Source of the DNA: Alviniconcha marisindica
Taxonomy: Eukaryota > Mollusca > Gastropoda > Provannidae
Length of the DNA stretch: 64,000 nt
Reading direction: 5' to 3'
NCBI GenBank assembly: GCA_018857735.1
Contig: JABMCL010001026.1
Span: forward strand, 422,501 to 486,500
A model generated the notes under the pieces. The model saw only the letters and a program-made list of their open reading frames with translations, was not told the DNA's origin and did no database searches. The translations under genes and the position numbers were made by a program. Of this stretch, positions 60,601 to 64,000 are shown in pieces (the first letter of the stretch is position 1; each line of letters starts with the position of its first letter).

Positions 60601-63600
60601 TAGGTTGTACCTTGGACAGTTTAGAATTGAAGACGGCTGCAAATCTCACAGTCTGGGCAAAAACAGCAAAAATGAATGCAAAAAGATCACACACGCATGT
60701 AGTCCCTAACTGAATTTGGTGGAGCATGCAAACACTCCAAATGGCCGAGCACACGTAACAAGATAATTATGACAGCAACCCTTGACTGCAGTCAACAACA
60801 GAAGAGGAGGAGGAAAGAGGCCGGCACCTCGCACAGTCTCTTCTGTTCCTCCAGCGTCCCCTTGGGCAGCTCCTTCCTCTGTCTCTCCATCTGCAGCCCC
60901 AGGATGTACTCCCGGCAGATCTCCAGCAGCTGCTGCGCCTGCGCACCACACACAGCAAGGCTCTTGGAATCAACACTTACAGCATCACACTGACATGTCT
61001 CTCTGTCACTCACACACACAGCAAGGAAGTTGGAATCAACACTTACAGCGTCACACTGACATGTCTCTCTGTCACTCACACAAATACAAACATGCATCCA
61101 CACAACACCCACACCCACACCGTTGTATACAAACACACACACAGCAGTCTACAGTGGACTTGAACTCCAGTTGTTTATGCATGTATCAACTCTCCTCGCA
61201 ACACTGCGGCGGGCACCGCTTTACCATCTGAAAAACACCCTGTGCACACTGCAGTGGGAACCTCCTCTATTTCTGACTCCCAGCACTACAAACCCTTATC
61301 ATTTATCTCCCCTTCCCCCCTCCACACACACACACTCTCACCTCTCTCACCCATACACTCATCCACCACCCACACACTACATACACACCACTAATGTATG
61401 CCCGCCCACCCACACATCCAAACCCACCAAAACACAATTACCCCCCCACCCCCCAAACAAGACACCTGTATTCACCCCCCCACACACACACACAACCCCA
61501 CCCCACCCCACCCACACACCTCTGCTATCTCCTGCTTGGACTCGACCACCAGCAGGGGCACACTGAGCAGGATGGAGCGGAACTTGTCGACGGCGTCGTT
61601 GAACTTGCCCGTGGTGGTCATCTGGTAGGCGGCCTGCAGCTGCTGCACCAGAGTCTGTAGTTTCAGACCCACCGCAGGCACGCCGCTGCGACCCCCGGCC
61701 TCCTTCCTGGACACAGTCACAAGCACATTCACACATGGACACGTTTTCAAGTGCTGTGTCTTGAGACAAGGGCAATGCACCACAGTCTGTAGTTTCAGAC
61801 CCACCGCTGCTCCCCCCCCCCCCCCTTTCCTGGACAGGTACAAACACACATGTTCACATGCCGTATCTTGACGCAAAGGTGATGCACCAGAGTATGTAGT
61901 TTCAGACCCCTGCCCCCCTTTTCCTGGACACACAAGCACATGTATTCACAGCGTTTTTATGTGCTGTGTCTTGACACAAGGGTGCTGCACCAGTATGTAG
62001 TTTGAGACCCCCCCCACCCCCTCGTCAAAGTGCAGACAAAGCACTGATCAGTTGTGGCATGGAAAGCCAGAGGGAGGGAATTCTGTCACGACACAGACCC
62101 AGCACTGACCAGTTGCAATGTGGGACACCAGACAGAGGGGAGAGGGGAGATTCTGTCACGACACAGACCCAGCACTGACCAGTTGCGATGTGGGTAGCCA
62201 AAGAGAGGGGGTAGAGATGGCAGACCCACGTAGCAGGTGCGGGCACGACTGAAGGTTTGCAGGAAGAGCTGCTTGTACTGGTCAAACTGCACCACCCCCA
62301 CCTGGTCATGGAGCAACTGCACACACAAAGACACACACATGGTCATGGAGCAACTGCACACACAAAGACACACACCTGGTCATGAAGCAACTGCACACAC
62401 AGACACACACACATGGTCATGTAACAACTGCACACACACAAAACACACACACCTGGTCATGTAGCAAATGCACACACACACGGTCATGTAACAACTGCAC
62501 ACACCTAAAACACACACACCCTGTCATGTAACAACTGCACACACACAAAACACACACACCTGGTCATGTAGCAAATGCACACACACAAAGACACAGTCAA
62601 AAAGGCAGGAATATGGAGACAACTGCTACGATTGAAAGTACACCACACTTACCTGCCATACAATATCACACAACTCAGTGTTAAAAAAAGTCTAACTAAC
62701 CACAACTAGCAAAAATCAATCTTATTCTTTTCAAACTGACACATTCCTCAAAAAGGTAAGTCTACAAATGTCTGAGAAGCAGATTTTTTTTTTTAAATCA
62801 GGAGAGTGAAGACTCACTGACCCTCATGGCGGTCTCAAAGGATCCAGCCAGCACATGGTCGACAGGTAACTGCGAGTTGTTGCACCACACCTGTGAACAA
62901 CATCAACCACCCTGGTAGCACAGGTACACAGCAATACAAATATATTCCTTCACAGGCACACCAGTAGTCACTTGCTTTTTTTTTACGCCCAGTCAACCAG
63001 GATACTCAGGGTGAGACGGGCATACTATAATATACAGTCATACATACACTCACAATCACATAACATTCTCTCATCAAAAGCATCTTTGTTCAAGATTGCA
63101 CTGCATTGTTTGTGGGTTCTGGATGGTGACAGGGACCTGGTGACTGAGCTCCAGTGCCATGTGCACTGTTCGCTTTCTCAGTCAAGACTGGAATTTAAAA
63201 TCAGTCCTGCCAACCACACCAGGGTTATTTCAGGGAGAATCAGTCACACCAACACAAACCTCACCCCACAGACACCCCCCGCCCCCCCCTCTCCCCCCCA
63301 AAAGAGACAGACAGACCCCCACACACACACACACACATCGTCCCTCCCACACACATCTTCCCCCTTCCACCCCCCCTCTCCCTGACACACACCGTACCCC
63401 GCAAAGAGACATAAATACACACACACACATGTGCACATAAAACACCTCACACCACACAGACAGCACTGACATACACCACCCAAACACATACACCCCACAA
63501 ACACCCCACTGACACACAAACCCACACACTGTATGGAAAGGAAAAAGCGCAGAGCAGAGCAAGTTACCTGTGCCTGGCTGGTGCCCTTGGTGGGGGGTAC

Positions 63601-63645
63601 AAAGTATCCCTCCTCCCCCATGCCTGTCGCCGGCCCGCCAAGGTC
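57634..63645 (-). CDS. COPA: Coatomer subunit alpha (COPA), nine C-terminal exons; 5' part outside window
   Basis: Alpha-COP is part of the COPI vesicle coat for Golgi-to-ER transport; its C-terminal domain binds epsilon-COP. Minus-strand exons: 63645-63568, 62890-62822, 62316-62180, 61706-61520, 60938-60828, 60168-60007, 59014-58902, 58137-58056, 57693-57634. Together they give 999 bases (332 codons plus TAG) with every phase matching. Blocks in order: [128 protein letters not shown] and the terminal [10 protein letters not shown]. This follows vertebrate COPA closely. The N-terminal WD40 part must lie to the right. Five of the nine exons are bordered by minisatellites that copy their own splice junction. 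Confidence 0.96.
58137..58815 (-). repeat. 30- to 34-bp minisatellite derived from a COPA acceptor
   Basis: About twenty units of CATTCACTCTTTGTAGACACACACAACAGT type. The exon-proximal version reads CTCTGTGTCAACACACAGCATAGC. Units near 58,570-58,700 (CTCTTTGTTGACACAGCA) are closest to the true acceptor. The link to the splice site is weaker than for the other arrays. Confidence 0.8.
59307..59712. repeat. Dispersed repeat, copy B
   Basis: Counterpart of 12,785-13,215 with CAGCTAACGGACAGTTTTTC and TTCTGGCAGAGTTTGGAGGA. It lies in a COPA intron just beside the donor array at 59,745. Confidence 0.8.
59745..60007 (-). repeat. 17- to 21-bp minisatellite copying the donor of a COPA exon
   Basis: The exon ends GCTCAGCAG/GTTTGTTTG on the minus strand. 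About fifteen units repeat GCTCAGCAGGTTGGTTT or GCTCAGCAGGTTTGTTT. Each has the last nine exon bases and a GTT(T/G)G donor. Confidence 0.92.
60945..61085. repeat. ~75-bp tandem duplication in a COPA intron
   Basis: CACACACAGCAAGG followed by TTGGAATCAACACTTACAGC and TGACATGTCTCTCTGTCACT is present twice. It begins within ten bases of the exon acceptor but does not include exon bases. Confidence 0.8.
61706..62015 (-). repeat. Tandem partial duplications of a COPA exon start with its acceptor
   Basis: Three diverged copies upstream (in transcript terms) of the exon at 61,706-61,520. Plus-strand marks are AGTCTGTAGTTTCAGACCCA at 61,784, AGTATGTAGTTTCAGACCCC at 61,891 and a shorter one at 61,992, each followed by a C-rich tract and, in the first two, TTTCCTGGACA. 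The minus-strand copies translate to versions of SRK...VGLKLQT. Confidence 0.88.
62085..62210 (-). repeat. Tandem copies of a COPA exon end and donor
   Basis: The true junction is CATCGCAACTG/GTCAGTGCTGG on the minus strand (exon end 62,180). A second copy, CATTGCAACTG/GTCAGTGCTGG, follows about 62 bp on, and a third, decayed one (CACAACTGATCAGTGCT) at about 62,045-62,062. Confidence 0.88.
62302..62590 (-). repeat. 37- to 40-bp minisatellite copying a COPA acceptor
   Basis: The true junction on the minus strand is GTGTGTGCAG/TTGCTCCATGACCA. Seven further units carry GTGTGTGCAGTTGCTCCATGAC or close variants, each separated by GTGTGTGTCTTT. Every unit holds 14 or so exon bases. Confidence 0.94.
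62591..62821. other. COPA intron
   Basis: Unique intron sequence with a T run near 62,785. Confidence 0.6.
62891..63567. other. COPA intron with C- and CA-rich simple sequence
   Basis: Unique sequence to about 63,240, then C-rich and CA-rich low-complexity DNA to the next exon. Open frames there are compositional. Confidence 0.65.
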
Positions 63646-63647
63646 CT

Positions 63648-63835
63648 GTCAACACATCAGCATCATCCACATCATCACCATTGTCATCCACATCACCATC
63701 ATGGTCATCTACATCATCACCATGGTCATCCACATCATCATCACTCATCATCATCATCCACACCATCATGGTCACCCACATCGCTGCCATCCACATCATC
63801 ACCACTGTCATCCACATCATCACCAACATTAGCAC
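63648..63835. repeat. (CATCATCAC)n-type repeat in a COPA intron
   Basis: An impure trinucleotide array of CATCA and CCACATCATCAC phrases begins just outside the acceptor of the exon at 63,645. The remainder to 64,000 is unique intron. Confidence 0.9.
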
Positions 63836-64000
63836 ACAGGTAAACAGCATCCACCCTTCTCACCATACCTGACCCACATAGCTAGACAAGTAATCAGACA
63901 GGATGACACAGGCAGGTAAACAAACAGGTAGACAAAGATCTGTGTACAGTTACGCACACAGGCAGACAACCAGAGATATATTTAATTTAGACACTACAAG

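Overview
The window is eukaryotic nuclear DNA, most probably from a mollusc and plausibly a gastropod. Its genes are split into many short exons with GT/AG introns, and simple repeats and minisatellites are very abundant. It carries tandem short-chain-collagen-C4-like genes, which are characteristic of molluscs and sponges, together with non-LTR, Ty3/gypsy and piggyBac debris. The species cannot be fixed from sequence alone. Exons were assembled by hand from reading frame, splice sites and phase; all internal phases agree.

Layout. (1) 1-12 kb: two tandem plus-strand genes of the short-chain-collagen-C4-like family. The first is cut by the window edge; the second lacks only its very 5' end. 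A third, broken copy (11.87-11.94 kb) lies beyond a 3.4-kb satellite of 50-bp units that is interrupted by a LINE fragment. (2) 13.7-27.7 kb, minus strand: a complete ten-exon RNF113A/Cwc24-like gene (C3H1 zinc finger plus RING; spliceosome and ubiquitin ligase). (3) 27.9-48.1 kb, plus strand: a complete nine-exon CRPPA/ISPD gene (ribitol-5-phosphate cytidylyltransferase). It is head-to-head with RNF113A across a 170-bp CCAAT-containing bidirectional promoter, and its last intron holds an intact piggyBac transposon (44,981-47,548) with a 568-residue transposase. (4) 49.1-51.5 kb: a decayed minus-strand Ty3/gypsy fragment. (5) 57.6-64 kb, minus strand: the nine C-terminal exons of the coatomer alpha subunit (COPA), continuing beyond the right edge.

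The most unusual feature is a shared arrangement of the tandem repeats. In all four host genes many minisatellites sit exactly on exon-intron junctions, and their units contain the splice site plus the first or last bases of the neighbouring exon. Affected acceptors are the collagen-like exon at 5,077 (and probably 1,861), RNF113A at 16,776, 13,866 and, as a longer duplication, 19,787, CRPPA at 41,598, and COPA at 62,316, 61,706 and 58,137. Affected donors are CRPPA at 37,622 and COPA at 62,180 and 60,007. About a dozen junctions are therefore followed or preceded by rows of decoy splice sites. I know of no named class for this and treat it as the main candidate for something undescribed.

The three conserved genes do unrelated housekeeping jobs (splicing, dystroglycan glycosylation, COPI vesicle coats). 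Only the RNF113A/CRPPA pair appears to share regulation, through the common promoter. One minisatellite family occupies introns of both of these genes. Part of its right-hand array (about 33.4-35.9 kb) looks like poorly polished assembly.
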